Position numbers and translations under genes: made by a program. The notes beneath the pieces were generated by a model. The model was not told where the DNA came from. It searched no databases and saw only the letters and a list, made by a program, of their open reading frames with translations. A stretch of DNA of 64,000 bases from Alphaproteobacteria bacterium (lineage in GTDB: Bacteria > Pseudomonadota > Alphaproteobacteria > CAAGCB01 > CAG-977): the NCBI GenBank assembly GCA_024407875.1, contig JAKSVT010000001.1:1-64000 (forward strand), given 5' to 3'. Shown one piece after another: positions 53,091-61,639 of the stretch (its first letter is position 1; the number at the start of each line of letters is the position of its first letter).

Positions 53091-53414
53091 TTACAAAATT
53101 ATATTTGTTACAATAGCATAAAATAAAATTGTAAAAACAAATAAAGCAAAGAAAAATTTTACAAATCCGATTGCATATTCTGTTTTGGATTTGCTAAAAG
53201 CTCTAGAATATGGAAGTATTTTTTTTGCTTTTCTTTTCAATAATTGCTCTTGAAAGATTTTATCTTTAAAAGTTTTTTTTGTTTTCTTTTGAGAAAGAAT
53301 AGGTAAGTTTAAATTTTCTTTTATAATTAAGTTTTCAATAAATCTAGAATTACCATTTAAAAATGATAAATCAAAATTAATAGGTGAGTAATTGCTTTCT
53401 AAAATTTCACTCAT
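53091..53414 (-). CDS. Small C-terminally anchored membrane protein of the Hsp70 operon
   Basis: A 107-residue protein with a soluble N-terminal part (MSEILESNYSPINFDLSFLN), a basic middle (SQKKTKKTFKDKIFQEQLLK) and one C-terminal membrane helix (about residues 82-104, FVKFFFALFVFTILFYAIV). The start at 53414 is chosen because GGAG lies upstream and it avoids a 70-base overlap with the preceding gene. It is the last gene of the Hsp70 operon, one base after the J-like gene. It may tether the chaperone to the membrane. No family is recognised. Confidence 0.68.
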   Translation of the reverse strand: MSEILESNYSPINFDLSFLNGNSRFIENLIIKENLNLPILSQKKTKKTFKDKIFQEQLLKRKAKKILPYSRAFSKSKTEYAIGFVKFFFALFVFTILFYAIVTNIIL

Positions 53415-53415
53415 T

Positions 53416-55098
53416 TTAATTCTCCTTTGAACGTTCTTGTCCAAATACCCCCGAGGCATAAGGAATAAATTCTTCCAAAATAAAAACATTAAGCTTGGAT
53501 AAATTATAATTACCTATAAAAAATCCATTGCTGTCATATAATGTTATTATATTTCCATGTCGTTCTGGAATGTATCTCAAATCATTCCAGCTGTAAAATT
53601 TGGCGCTTTGAGTATTGATGTTTTTAAAAACACCTTTTTCTGTGAATGTTAAATTATCAATAACAATAGAATTTCCGGTTTTTAATTTGTGAACAAATCT
53701 TCCCATTAATTCAGCACCAATAAATTGAATTGTAGATACAAAAAATGTATCTAAATTATCAAATAATTTTTCTTTATTTTTCTTTTTTGTAGCATCTTCT
53801 TTTATAGTAAAATCAGTAAATTTTGTTTTTATATCAATTGTAATTTTATCTTTTTTTAAAAACAAAAATTGCGATGTTTTAGGTTTAAAAGATAAGCCAA
53901 CAATATCTCTATATTTAATGACTTCATTATTGAGTTTTAAGTGATCTAAGTAGAATTTTATATTTTTACCAGTAAATTCACAACTAGTTATACCGTTTAA
54001 TTGATAGTTGTTATTTGAAATGATAGTTTCTTTTGCTTCTGTTAGATTTAATTTAAGTGAATCTGAAGAACATACGTTTAGTGCGACGTCAATTAGTCCT
54101 CTAGCCAATTGAAATTGTTGTGCAATACCTAATTCAATGGCAATGTTCTTTAAAGATTTAGCAAATCTGTTCCTTATTTGCTTTACTTCAATATGCTCAT
54201 AAATATTCCATGCAATAAAACTATTAAATATTATTTCAAAATTACTTAATGAAATTCTTAGAGCTTGACGTAATAGATTTTCATCATATTCTCTTTTGTT
54301 TTGAATAAATGTTTCTAGTACTTTTAATTCATTGTTGAAATTATCGATTATTCCTTTGAATTGATTAATTTCGGATAAATTTGTGGTTTCATCAAAAAAT
54401 GCTTCAATATAAATTTGTAAAATTTCAGGTATGTTTTGAATATTTGAGCACTCTGAAAAAATCTTATTGAATTCATCTTTTAGAACATCAGTGAAATTAT
54501 CAAGAACACTTAAGTCGATACCAATATCGTCATCAGATTTTAGTATTTTCTTGAAATTTATTAAAAAATCTTCTGAGTTTAGGAGATATTTGATTTTTTT
54601 TGTCGCAGATTTCGCAACTTGTAAACATAAATCCACTTTTCCTGTTTGTGGAACACTTAAAAAAATTAAAGCTAATAATAATGTGTTTTTTTGATTTAAG
54701 AATTCATCCCAATATTCTGATGAAAAATTATAGTTGCCATCATAATCAATTTGTAAAACGTCAGAAATATATATTGGAGAATAATCGCCAGTTTTTATTA
54801 AACTACTAAATTGTTTTAATCTTTTTTCTTCATTTTCTGAAGTGGAATATGTTCTAAAAAAGTAATGTAGAATTCGCTTACGATTGTTTGACAAATCATT
54901 CGTAGCCTGCTTTATTAAATCAGGATTTGCTCTTTTTTCAAAATATAAGCTGTAGTCTAAAGGGTATTCGGGTAATTCGTTTATGTGCGCAAGCTTTGGC
55001 AAATCTTTAGCTCTTTTTTGAATGGTCTTAAGATTTGCTTTAGGTTCTAATCCCAATATGCCAAAGGCATTATGTGTTAGTGCGTTTTCCATTAACAA
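53416..55098 (-). CDS. J-domain-like protein without HPD, partner of the neighbouring Hsp70
   Basis: A 560-residue soluble protein. The N-terminal 80 residues resemble a degenerate J-like domain (NAFGILGLEPKANLKTIQKR, then NNRKRILHYFF), but I see no HPD tripeptide in the loop between helices. The middle (about 100-360) is helical, and the C-terminal 200 residues are beta-rich with two blocks similar to each other in outline (LDHLKLNNEVIKYRDIVGLS and IDNLTFTEKGVFKNIN). It overlaps the Hsp70 gene by 7 bases, so coupled translation is expected. It probably acts with that Hsp70 rather than with DnaK. Confidence 0.65.
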   Translation of the reverse strand: MLMENALTHNAFGILGLEPKANLKTIQKRAKDLPKLAHINELPEYPLDYSLYFEKRANPDLIKQATNDLSNNRKRILHYFFRTYSTSENEEKRLKQFSSLIKTGDYSPIYISDVLQIDYDGNYNFSSEYWDEFLNQKNTLLLALIFLSVPQTGKVDLCLQVAKSATKKIKYLLNSEDFLINFKKILKSDDDIGIDLSVLDNFTDVLKDEFNKIFSECSNIQNIPEILQIYIEAFFDETTNLSEINQFKGIIDNFNNELKVLETFIQNKREYDENLLRQALRISLSNFEIIFNSFIAWNIYEHIEVKQIRNRFAKSLKNIAIELGIAQQFQLARGLIDVALNVCSSDSLKLNLTEAKETIISNNNYQLNGITSCEFTGKNIKFYLDHLKLNNEVIKYRDIVGLSFKPKTSQFLFLKKDKITIDIKTKFTDFTIKEDATKKKNKEKLFDNLDTFFVSTIQFIGAELMGRFVHKLKTGNSIVIDNLTFTEKGVFKNINTQSAKFYSWNDLRYIPERHGNIITLYDSNGFFIGNYNLSKLNVFILEEFIPYASGVFGQERSKEN

Positions 55099-57563
55099 GT
55101 AATTCCTGATAATTGCTTTTGCATTTCGTCATTTGGATTAATAGAAAGGGTTTTAAATAATGACAAAATACAATTTTGTAAGACTAGAATATTGTTGTTT
55201 TTATATGCATCTACAGCTGATTTATATATGAAGTTAATATCAGGAGTGATTGTTTCAGCATAATTGTCTATTAAATTTGAAAGATAATTTATTAGAATAT
55301 CTCTATCATTTAAAATAATCTTATTGTATATCGGTTCTGCTTGTTCCAAAACAAATAATAATTGTTCTGGATTGTTTGTGTTTATTGCATATTCTCCACG
55401 CGTCATTAATTCCATATATGTTTGAGATATATCTGCATTCGAGTGGGTGCAAACCAATTGTACAGAATGTAAAAGTTTGTCGAAACGAGTTGATAATTCT
55501 TCAAAATTGTTTTTACGACTTAATTCATCGATATCAATTTTAATTTTCTTAAGTTTTGCACAAGCTGCTCGTAGTTCTTCTGTGTCTATGAAAACATCAT
55601 CTGGATTTGATAATAAAATGTTTTCTAAATCTTCAATTGTCATCTCAATTATAGAATTATCAACTTCAGGCTTTGAATCTTTGATTTGTTTGAACTTGTT
55701 TTTTTGTTTTTCTAATTCTATTCTTAAATTGTTTGCATATAAATCTTCAGCGTAGACGGTTGCTCTAGCTTGTAAAGAAACATCTATTGATGGAATGTAT
55801 GCGTGAACAAAAACTTCTCTAGATTCATCAACAGAAATAGTAATATCGATGTCACTATTTTTTGGAAGATCAAAAGGGACCATATCACCAGATATTTTTA
55901 ATTCGCAAATATATGTATTACAATCAACCTGTTCGCTTTCACCTTCGAAAATATAAACAGGAAGAGCATTTTGTGTATCACCTTTATAAATATCTCTAAC
56001 AGTTTTATAAGTTTTTTTTCTTGTTAAAGGTAAAATATCACTTTTTCTAAAGAACCAATCGGCTTCATGATGAGCTTCACCTGTTGCTGAGTCTGTCTTT
56101 AATACAGTTACACCAATTGAGTTTGGAAGAGGTGTTCCTATTATACTAATTCCTTGTGTAATATTTATTTTGTTTTGATTGAAAGCAATAGGCAATTGAT
56201 TTCCAAAAGGATCATATAAATAAACAGTAAAAGAATTAATTTTGTTCTTTATTAAAGGCAATTCAGTGATGAATTTACCATTCTTAATTTCAACTTTTAC
56301 ATTTAATGAATTCTTTTCATTATTACTTATTAAAATGTAATAGCCAACCAAACCTTCGGCTAGTTCATTAACTTTGCCAACTAACAATTCACTGTCTGAT
56401 GAAGATAATGATTCATATTCCATATAAAGAGTGTAGTCATTGTTGTTAATACGTTGTTGCTCACTTGATGGAATTTGTTGACTTGCTGCATATATACAAG
56501 CACCTTTTGCGACAGCGGTTGTCGGGTCAATAGTATTATCAGCGGGTATCCCTAATTCTTGAGAAACTCTTTGTTTTATAAAAGGTAATTGAGTAGGTCC
56601 TCCAATAAATAGTACTTTTGAAATATTATATTTATTTATGCCGGATTCTATTATTGTCTTTTCAGCTAAATTAATAGTTTGTGTAATTAAATTAGAGCAA
56701 ATATTTTCAAGAACAGATGATAAAAGAGGAATAGAAATAAACAAATCTTCATATTCAAAATCTATTTGTACTTCATAAGTTCTAGATAATTGAATTTTTG
56801 CTTGTTCTACAGTAGTTTTTATTCTTTGCGTTAAAGTTGAATACTTTAGATTTAGCCTTGAGTAATCTTTATATTTTTCAAATTTTGTTATTTCTGGGGT
56901 AACTAATTTATCTATAATTAAATTGTCTATATCTTTACCGCCTAAAAAGTTATCACCATTGTGTCCAAGTACGCTTAAGGTACCATCTTTTGAGGACATC
57001 ACAGCAACATCAAATGTGCCACCTCCTAAATCATATACAATCCAGTTTTCTGTTGTAGTGTTATTAAAACCAAAAGCCATTGAGGCTGCAATAGGCTCTT
57101 GTAAAAGAACAACATGTTTAAAACCAGCAAGAATCCCAGCTCTTTTTGTTGCTTCTGATTGTAATGTAGCAAAATGTGTAGGAACAGTTATTACAACACC
57201 GTCAGTATTAATATTAGGATTGGCTTGTAAGGCATCGTTTTTTAGAGCTTCTAATATTTTTGCAGAAATTTCTTCTGGCTTGTAATATTTACCATTTTGT
57301 GGAAAGTATACATTTTCGCTCGTGCCCATAATTCTTTTAATTTCAGCACGAGTGTTTTTAATGTTTTCATCAGAAGCTAAAGCCCCCAAATTATTAAATG
57401 CTGTTTTTCCTACAATTTCACGATTGCTTTTGGTAATTCCAAAAACAGATGGTGTATATTCGTCAGATAAGTTATTCTTAACTATCTGAATTTGTCCATT
57501 ATTTAGGATTGCAACTTCTGAATTGGTTGTTCCTAAATCAATTCCGATTTCTATCGAACTCAA
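55092..57563 (-). CDS. Hsp70-family chaperone of non-DnaK type
   Basis: An 823-residue protein. The ATPase domain is complete, with IEIGIDLGTTNSEVAIL at the N terminus, WIVYDLGGGTFDVAVMS (phosphate 2) and KVLFIGGPTQLPFIKQRV (adenosine motif). A beta-rich substrate-binding-like region follows (about 380-620), then a helical C-terminal extension of about 200 residues. It ends in GITC rather than the charged EEVD-like tail of DnaK. Its operon partners are a J-like protein and a small membrane protein instead of dnaJ/grpE, so it is a dedicated Hsp70 with unknown clients. Confidence 0.88.
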   Translation of the reverse strand: MSSIEIGIDLGTTNSEVAILNNGQIQIVKNNLSDEYTPSVFGITKSNREIVGKTAFNNLGALASDENIKNTRAEIKRIMGTSENVYFPQNGKYYKPEEISAKILEALKNDALQANPNINTDGVVITVPTHFATLQSEATKRAGILAGFKHVVLLQEPIAASMAFGFNNTTTENWIVYDLGGGTFDVAVMSSKDGTLSVLGHNGDNFLGGKDIDNLIIDKLVTPEITKFEKYKDYSRLNLKYSTLTQRIKTTVEQAKIQLSRTYEVQIDFEYEDLFISIPLLSSVLENICSNLITQTINLAEKTIIESGINKYNISKVLFIGGPTQLPFIKQRVSQELGIPADNTIDPTTAVAKGACIYAASQQIPSSEQQRINNNDYTLYMEYESLSSSDSELLVGKVNELAEGLVGYYILISNNEKNSLNVKVEIKNGKFITELPLIKNKINSFTVYLYDPFGNQLPIAFNQNKINITQGISIIGTPLPNSIGVTVLKTDSATGEAHHEADWFFRKSDILPLTRKKTYKTVRDIYKGDTQNALPVYIFEGESEQVDCNTYICELKISGDMVPFDLPKNSDIDITISVDESREVFVHAYIPSIDVSLQARATVYAEDLYANNLRIELEKQKNKFKQIKDSKPEVDNSIIEMTIEDLENILLSNPDDVFIDTEELRAACAKLKKIKIDIDELSRKNNFEELSTRFDKLLHSVQLVCTHSNADISQTYMELMTRGEYAINTNNPEQLLFVLEQAEPIYNKIILNDRDILINYLSNLIDNYAETITPDINFIYKSAVDAYKNNNILVLQNCILSLFKTLSINPNDEMQKQLSGITC

Positions 57564-57657
57564 ATGGAAGACTCCTGAATTTATAAATAACTATTTTAAA
57601 AATACAGGATAAGTTTAAAAAATGATTTAAAGATTCTTATAAAATTAAAATAAATAA

Positions 57658-57837
57658 CTATTTTTTTATAAAAACATCACTTTTTTTAAGATGTTTTTTT
57701 AAATAAATAATTAAATCAACAGTATCGTATAAGAAAAATATAGCAAAAGCCCACCATGTCCATTTAATTAAACCAATTAAATTACATAGCAAAAGTAGTA
57801 GAGTTTCTAGATATGTTAAAAATATACGTAAAAGCAT
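57658..57837 (-). CDS. Possible small membrane protein
   Basis: A 59-residue open frame with a hydrophobic stretch (LTYLETLLLLLCNLIGLIKW then WAFAIFFLYDTVDLII) and a Lys-rich C terminus. A longer frame extends to 57963, but it would run through the terminator of the HNH gene and overlap its coding end, so the internal Met at 57837 is chosen. No good ribosome-binding site precedes it. It may be real but is weakly supported. Confidence 0.35.
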   Translation of the reverse strand: MLLRIFLTYLETLLLLLCNLIGLIKWTWWAFAIFFLYDTVDLIIYLKKHLKKSDVFIKK

Positions 57838-57860
57838 TGCTGTTATCGGGATAAAATAAA

Positions 57861-57882
57861 AGAGCAGAATTAAATCTGCTCT
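57861..57882 (-). terminator. Terminator after the first HNH gene
   Basis: AGAGCAGA, then ATTAAA, then TCTGCTCT form a perfect 8-base stem 19 bases after the stop of the minus-strand gene at 57902. On that strand it is followed by TTTATTTTAT. Confidence 0.85.
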
Positions 57883-57901
57883 TTTATAAAAACTTTTTTT
57901 A

Positions 57902-58678
57902 TTAACGTCCTTGTTGACGACGTGCAGCAGCTGCAGCTCGCAAAGCATCCAATTCTTTATCACGATTTGTTTTTGTGATATGTTCAGCTTTATAAATCTT
58001 TGGATAATTTGCAGGATCTACGTTTGAAGTGTAATTTGGTTTTACAGGTTCATTATTTCTTGTGAAACCATATTTCTTAGGATCGTAAATCATATCATCA
58101 CAAATAGGTAACATAACTTTACGTGTTTCACCAACTTTCATTCCGTCGATTTGAGCATCTAAAATATCATGATGCCATTGATCGTGTGGATATAATGGTG
58201 TTAAGATAAAGTTTTTGAATTCATTTTTTCCACCACCATGAAGAGGTAACTTGTGGTGAACGTTATAACCTAAAGGACAATATCCTTTTTTCATGCTTTC
58301 GATTTCTTTATCTTCTAAGCCTAATTTTTCACGTAATTCGCCATCGTGTTCGTTTGCTAACATCTTTAAGAATTTCATGCGAACACCTTCTTGGACGATT
58401 GTCCCTGTTGAATAATCAACTACACCACCAAATTCTGCACGTTTTGCTTTACGTTCTTCTTTTGGAGGAACTGTGTATTCAACTTCTTTTAAAGGTAAAC
58501 CATGAACGGTATCAAAAGAGAAGTTTCCATTGCGTTGGTCAGCATTTGAATGAAATTGAGAATGGAAAACGTCGGCACCATGTTGAGGTTGTTGTGTCTT
58601 TCCATTAGACTTTCCACCTTTGCCTTTGCTACCTTTTCTTTTCTCGTGAACTAAGTTGTATTCTTTTTCTTCAGCCAT
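57902..58678 (-). CDS. HNH-type putative nuclease, paralogue 1 of 3
   Basis: A 258-residue protein without signal peptide. The N-terminal 90 residues are basic and flexible (EYNLVHEKRKGSKGKGGK), followed by VHGLPLKEVEYTVPPKEER. The catalytic-type block is GYNVHHKLPLHGGGKNEF, KNFILTPLYPHDQWHHDI, which has the His-His, Asn and His-His spacing of HNH/WHH-type nucleases. Conserved DDMIYDPKK follows, then an Ala/Arg-rich tail. Two more genes of the family are at 59520 and 60204. It has its own strong ribosome-binding site (AAGGGG), promoter and terminator. Function is inferred from fold only. A cognate immunity gene was not recognised. Confidence 0.75.
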   Translation of the reverse strand: MAEEKEYNLVHEKRKGSKGKGGKSNGKTQQPQHGADVFHSQFHSNADQRNGNFSFDTVHGLPLKEVEYTVPPKEERKAKRAEFGGVVDYSTGTIVQEGVRMKFLKMLANEHDGELREKLGLEDKEIESMKKGYCPLGYNVHHKLPLHGGGKNEFKNFILTPLYPHDQWHHDILDAQIDGMKVGETRKVMLPICDDMIYDPKKYGFTRNNEPVKPNYTSNVDPANYPKIYKAEHITKTNRDKELDALRAAAAARRQQGR

Positions 58679-58725
58679 AATTTTACCCCTTAATTATAGA
58701 TTCGCTCTGATAAGCTATTAAGTTA

Positions 58726-58754
58726 AATATAAGCTAATAAATTTTTTTTGTCTA
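58726..58754 (-). promoter_or_regulatory. Predicted promoter of HNH gene 1
   Basis: On the minus strand TAGACA (58749-58754), a 17-base spacer and TATATT (58726-58731) lie 47 bases upstream of the start codon at 58678. Confidence 0.5.
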
Positions 58755-58791
58755 TAAAAAAATGAATAAAAATAGATTTTTTTGTCTAAAA

Positions 58792-59403
58792 TCAAAAATC
58801 GAATTTTAAACCAACGGAATAAGCATCTGTTTCAGGAGCTCTTTCTATTGTTTCTTCATCAAATATAAATTTATAAAGTCCTTGGTTTGATCGAGAATAT
58901 GATAAATCTATTGATAACCCATTTGGCAAATCAATTGTTAATCCTGCACCAAATTGGTAAGTAAGAGAATTTTTGTGTGACTTACGTAATTTATCGTTTA
59001 TAAAGGCGTCGAATTTGTTATATGAATATCCTGCTCCAGAAAAAAAGAAAGGAGTAAATCTAGTAGAATTGTTAAAATCTACCCCAAGGTTTACCATAGC
59101 AGATTTGCTAGATATTTTACCTTCGGCTTTGTTTCCATAAAATTTGTTTTTTAAATGGTTTCTATTATAAGCAAGTTGAAATTCCCATTTTAGAAAATCA
59201 TTTATTTTTTTGCCAAATGCTGATTTAAATGAGTATCCATTTTTTAAATTTGAACCTGTTGGGTTCGTGTTTGAATAGCTTACTTTTGTATAATAGTCCT
59301 TATATAAATCGTTGTTTGCTGAACCTTGGTTGTTTATTGGTTGCGAAGCTGTGCAATTAAACGATAATAAAATTCCTATTAAAAAAGCAACTGTCTTTGC
59401 CAT
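58792..59403 (-). CDS. Outer-membrane beta-barrel protein
   Basis: A 203-residue exported protein. The signal peptide (MAKTVAFLIGILLSFNCTA) is followed by alternating-residue beta strands typical of an eight-stranded porin-like barrel (NGYSFKSAFGKKIND, AMVNLGVDFNNS, FSGAGYSYNKFDAF, LTIDLPNGLSIDLSYS). It ends with aromatic GLKFDF, the usual C-terminal sorting signal for BAM. The SFNC sequence is not a convincing lipobox. It lies between divergent HNH genes and shares an intergenic region with the second one. Confidence 0.8.
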   Translation of the reverse strand: MAKTVAFLIGILLSFNCTASQPINNQGSANNDLYKDYYTKVSYSNTNPTGSNLKNGYSFKSAFGKKINDFLKWEFQLAYNRNHLKNKFYGNKAEGKISSKSAMVNLGVDFNNSTRFTPFFFSGAGYSYNKFDAFINDKLRKSHKNSLTYQFGAGLTIDLPNGLSIDLSYSRSNQGLYKFIFDEETIERAPETDAYSVGLKFDF

Positions 59404-59460
59404 AATTTTTACCTTTCGGACGAAAATTTTTTCGAAAAATATTTTTTTTGTCGAAAAAGA

Positions 59461-59488
59461 TTGACCTTATTTATTTATATGATATATT
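59461..59488 (+). promoter_or_regulatory. Predicted promoter of HNH gene 2
   Basis: TTGACC (59461-59466), a 16-base spacer and TATATT (59483-59488) lie 32 bases before the chosen start. Directly upstream the sequence contains a perfect palindrome, TTTTTTCGAAAAA, and a second TCGAAAAA, which could be an operator between the divergent genes. Confidence 0.55.
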
Positions 59489-59519
59489 AAAATATAGTAA
59501 AGATAAAGGATTTTTCATT

Positions 59520-60182
59520 ATGACTCTTGAAGTTGATGATAAATATAAACATGAGAAACGTGTGAAGTGCGTGCGCCAAAAACGTGCGAAAACTAAATTC
59601 GTTGAACCTCCAACACAATTTATAAATATGCCATGTGTTGCTGTTGATGTTGAAATTCCTTCAAAAGAAAAACGTGCTGAAATGCGTAGAGATTTTGATA
59701 TGAATGCACGTAAAGCTTTTTTAAAATATTTAGCTCAAGAACAACAAAAAGATTTGATTTTAGCAGGTTTTACAAGAAAAGAGATTGATGCTATGTCTCA
59801 AGGTAAAACCCCAAATGGGTGGAATACACATCATAAACAATCAATTTTTTGTGGTGGTACAAATGATTTTTCAAATTTGATATTGATAAGAAAAGATCCT
59901 TATCATGATATGTTACATTATCACTTAATTAATCCTCAATTACAGAATATGCAAGAAGGGGATAAAGCAAAAGTTGTGTTGCCTATGCCAACAGAAAATA
60001 TTTATGTTCCAACTCATGCTATGAGAACTTTAGAACGTGATGCTGCTCATGGTAAAAAGACTTTTGGACCACAAGGAGCAAGATATATTCAAGCAATGCT
60101 TTTAAAAGGCTATGAATTTGCTGAAGATGTTGTTGCCGCAAATAAATTTATTAATGCAATAAAAAATCAGCGTGGAAGATAA
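59520..60182 (+). CDS. HNH-type putative nuclease, paralogue 2 of 3
   Basis: A 220-residue protein from the start at 59520, chosen because AAAGGA lies 9 bases upstream and the family alignment starts here. A longer frame from 59448 would begin before the promoter. It has EKRVKCVRQKRAKTKF at the N terminus, then VAVDVEIPSKEKRAEMR, and the core GWNTHHKQSIFCGGTNDF, SNLILIRKDPYHDMLHYHLI. The His-His, Asn and His positions are kept, but HGGG is replaced by FCGG and the second HH by HYH. It is the most diverged of the three. The third family gene follows after 21 bases. Confidence 0.72.
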   Translation: MTLEVDDKYKHEKRVKCVRQKRAKTKFVEPPTQFINMPCVAVDVEIPSKEKRAEMRRDFDMNARKAFLKYLAQEQQKDLILAGFTRKEIDAMSQGKTPNGWNTHHKQSIFCGGTNDFSNLILIRKDPYHDMLHYHLINPQLQNMQEGDKAKVVLPMPTENIYVPTHAMRTLERDAAHGKKTFGPQGARYIQAMLLKGYEFAEDVVAANKFINAIKNQRGR

Positions 60183-60203
60183 TTTTAGAGAAGGTATTAA
60201 CGG

Positions 60204-60857
60204 ATGTCTGAATATAATTTTATACATGAAAAACGTAAAGGTGGAAAAAAACCAAGTCATCAACAAACTAATACCAATGTTAGTTCAAATGTTAGTTCTG
60301 ATTTAAATGCAGAACCAATGAAATTTGATTTTGATGAAATTCATGGAATGAAATTAAAAGAAGTTGTTTGGGAAGTTCCTGATCAAAAAGTTCGTAAACG
60401 TCGTCGTAGTCAATTTTCTAATGTTAGAAAAGAATTCTTACAAGAAATTGGAAGAACTCATGAAGAACAATTACGTGCTTTAGGTATGACCGAAAAACAA
60501 ATTGATATGGTTAAGAAAGGTGCAACACCAAATGGATTTAATGTTCATCATAAGCTACCAATTCATGGAGGTGGTTTAAATGAATTTAGTAATTTCATTT
60601 TGATGCCGATTCCTCCGCATGATGATTTGCACCATTTGGTTATGGACCCTCAAGTTGCTAATTTACAAACAGGTGCAAAGAAAAGAGTTTTAATTCCTTG
60701 GTCTGATGATATGGTTTATGTTGATCCTGAACATAAGCAATATAGAACTAATGATGAAAATAGTACGAAAAAGGGATCTAAGAAAAATCAACATACTTGT
60801 GCAGCTATGGATCCTGTATTTCAAGCAGCTTTTGCAGCAAGAGGCTCAAGAAATTAG
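60204..60857 (+). CDS. HNH-type putative nuclease, paralogue 3 of 3
   Basis: A 217-residue protein most similar to paralogue 1. It shares EYNFIHEKRKGGKK at the N terminus, IHGMKLKEVVWEVPDQKVRK in the middle, and the core GFNVHHKLPIHGGGLNEFSN, FILMPIPPHDDLHHLVM, with DDMVYVDPE after it. The Ala/Arg-rich end (FAARGSRN) also matches. It is transcribed with paralogue 2 and ends at a terminator hairpin. The family looks like nucleases of the HNH superfamily. Whether they act on own or foreign DNA is not known. Confidence 0.75.
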   Translation: MSEYNFIHEKRKGGKKPSHQQTNTNVSSNVSSDLNAEPMKFDFDEIHGMKLKEVVWEVPDQKVRKRRRSQFSNVRKEFLQEIGRTHEEQLRALGMTEKQIDMVKKGATPNGFNVHHKLPIHGGGLNEFSNFILMPIPPHDDLHHLVMDPQVANLQTGAKKRVLIPWSDDMVYVDPEHKQYRTNDENSTKKGSKKNQHTCAAMDPVFQAAFAARGSRN

Positions 60858-60876
60858 TTTAAAAATTTATTAAGAG

Positions 60877-60916
60877 AATCCTTGTTCTAGTTCAAAGGGG
60901 ACAAGGATTTTTTTTT
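60877..60916 (+). terminator. Terminator after HNH gene 3
   Basis: AATCCTTGT and ACAAGGATT form a 9-base stem around a 15-base loop, followed by a run of T, 20 bases after the stop codon. Confidence 0.85.
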
Positions 60917-60935
60917 ATATAATAAATTGACTTTA

Positions 60936-60963
60936 TTGGTTGGAGAAATTAAAAGCATATAAT
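60936..60963 (+). promoter_or_regulatory. Predicted promoter of gmk-pepF
   Basis: TTGGTT (60936-60941), a 16-base spacer and a perfect TATAAT (60958-60963) lie 34 bases before gmk. Confidence 0.55.
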
Positions 60964-60997
60964 AAAGATTTTTAGTATGTAAATAGGATTTAGAGTT

Positions 60998-61639
60998 ATG
61001 ATTAATGAAAATATAAAAAGAAGAGGTTTAATGCTGATTTTATCATCTCCTTCTGGAACAGGTAAAACAGCTATAGCTCATCAAATTTTAGAAAAAGATA
61101 ATAATTTCTTTTTATCAGTTTCTGTAACTACAAGAGCTCCTCGTCCAGGTGAAGTTGATGGAAAAGACTATTATTTCGTAGAAAGAAAAAAATATGATGA
61201 AATGGTAGCTAAAGGAGAGTTGCTTGAACATGCTGAATTTTGTGGTAATTGCTATGGAACCCCTAAAAAACCTGTTTTGGATGCTCTAGAAAAAGGAAAA
61301 GATGTTTTGTTTGATATTGAATGGCAAGGAGCAAGACAAATAGCTAAAGCAGCAAGAGAGGACTTGGTAAGTATTTCTATTTTGCCTCCAAGTGTTAATG
61401 AATTAAAAAATAGACTTATAAATAGAGGACAAGATAGTACGGAAGTCATTGAAAAGAGAATGAAGACAGCTGTTGATGAAGCTTCTCATTATTCTGAATA
61501 TGATTATGTTGTAATCAATAAAGATTTGGATGAAACAGTAGATGCTGTTAAATGTATTTTATCAGCAGAAAGATTAAAAAGAGAAAGACAAGTAGGATTG
61601 TCAGATTTTGTAAAAGAATGTTTTTGTGAGACAAAATGA
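60998..61639 (+). CDS. gmk: Guanylate kinase
   Basis: Phosphorylates GMP to GDP. The 213-residue protein has the P-loop ILSSPSGTGKTAIA, the GMP-binding SVTTRAPRPGEVDGKDYYFV, YGTPKKPVLDALEKGKDVLF, and DIEWQGARQI. The length is standard. AGGATTTAGAG precedes the start. It overlaps pepF by 4 bases (ATGA), so the two are translationally coupled. A functional link to pepF is not apparent. Confidence 0.96.
   Translation: MINENIKRRGLMLILSSPSGTGKTAIAHQILEKDNNFFLSVSVTTRAPRPGEVDGKDYYFVERKKYDEMVAKGELLEHAEFCGNCYGTPKKPVLDALEKGKDVLFDIEWQGARQIAKAAREDLVSISILPPSVNELKNRLINRGQDSTEVIEKRMKTAVDEASHYSEYDYVVINKDLDETVDAVKCILSAERLKRERQVGLSDFVKECFCETK

Noticed and set aside
57838-57963. Upstream extension of the small membrane protein frame, to 101 residues
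   Set aside because: It runs through a strong terminator hairpin at 57861 and overlaps the end of the HNH gene, so an internal start was used, with low confidence.
59448-59519. Longer start for HNH paralogue 2
   Set aside because: The extra 24 codons cover the predicted promoter, do not match the paralogues, and the later ATG has a good ribosome-binding site.
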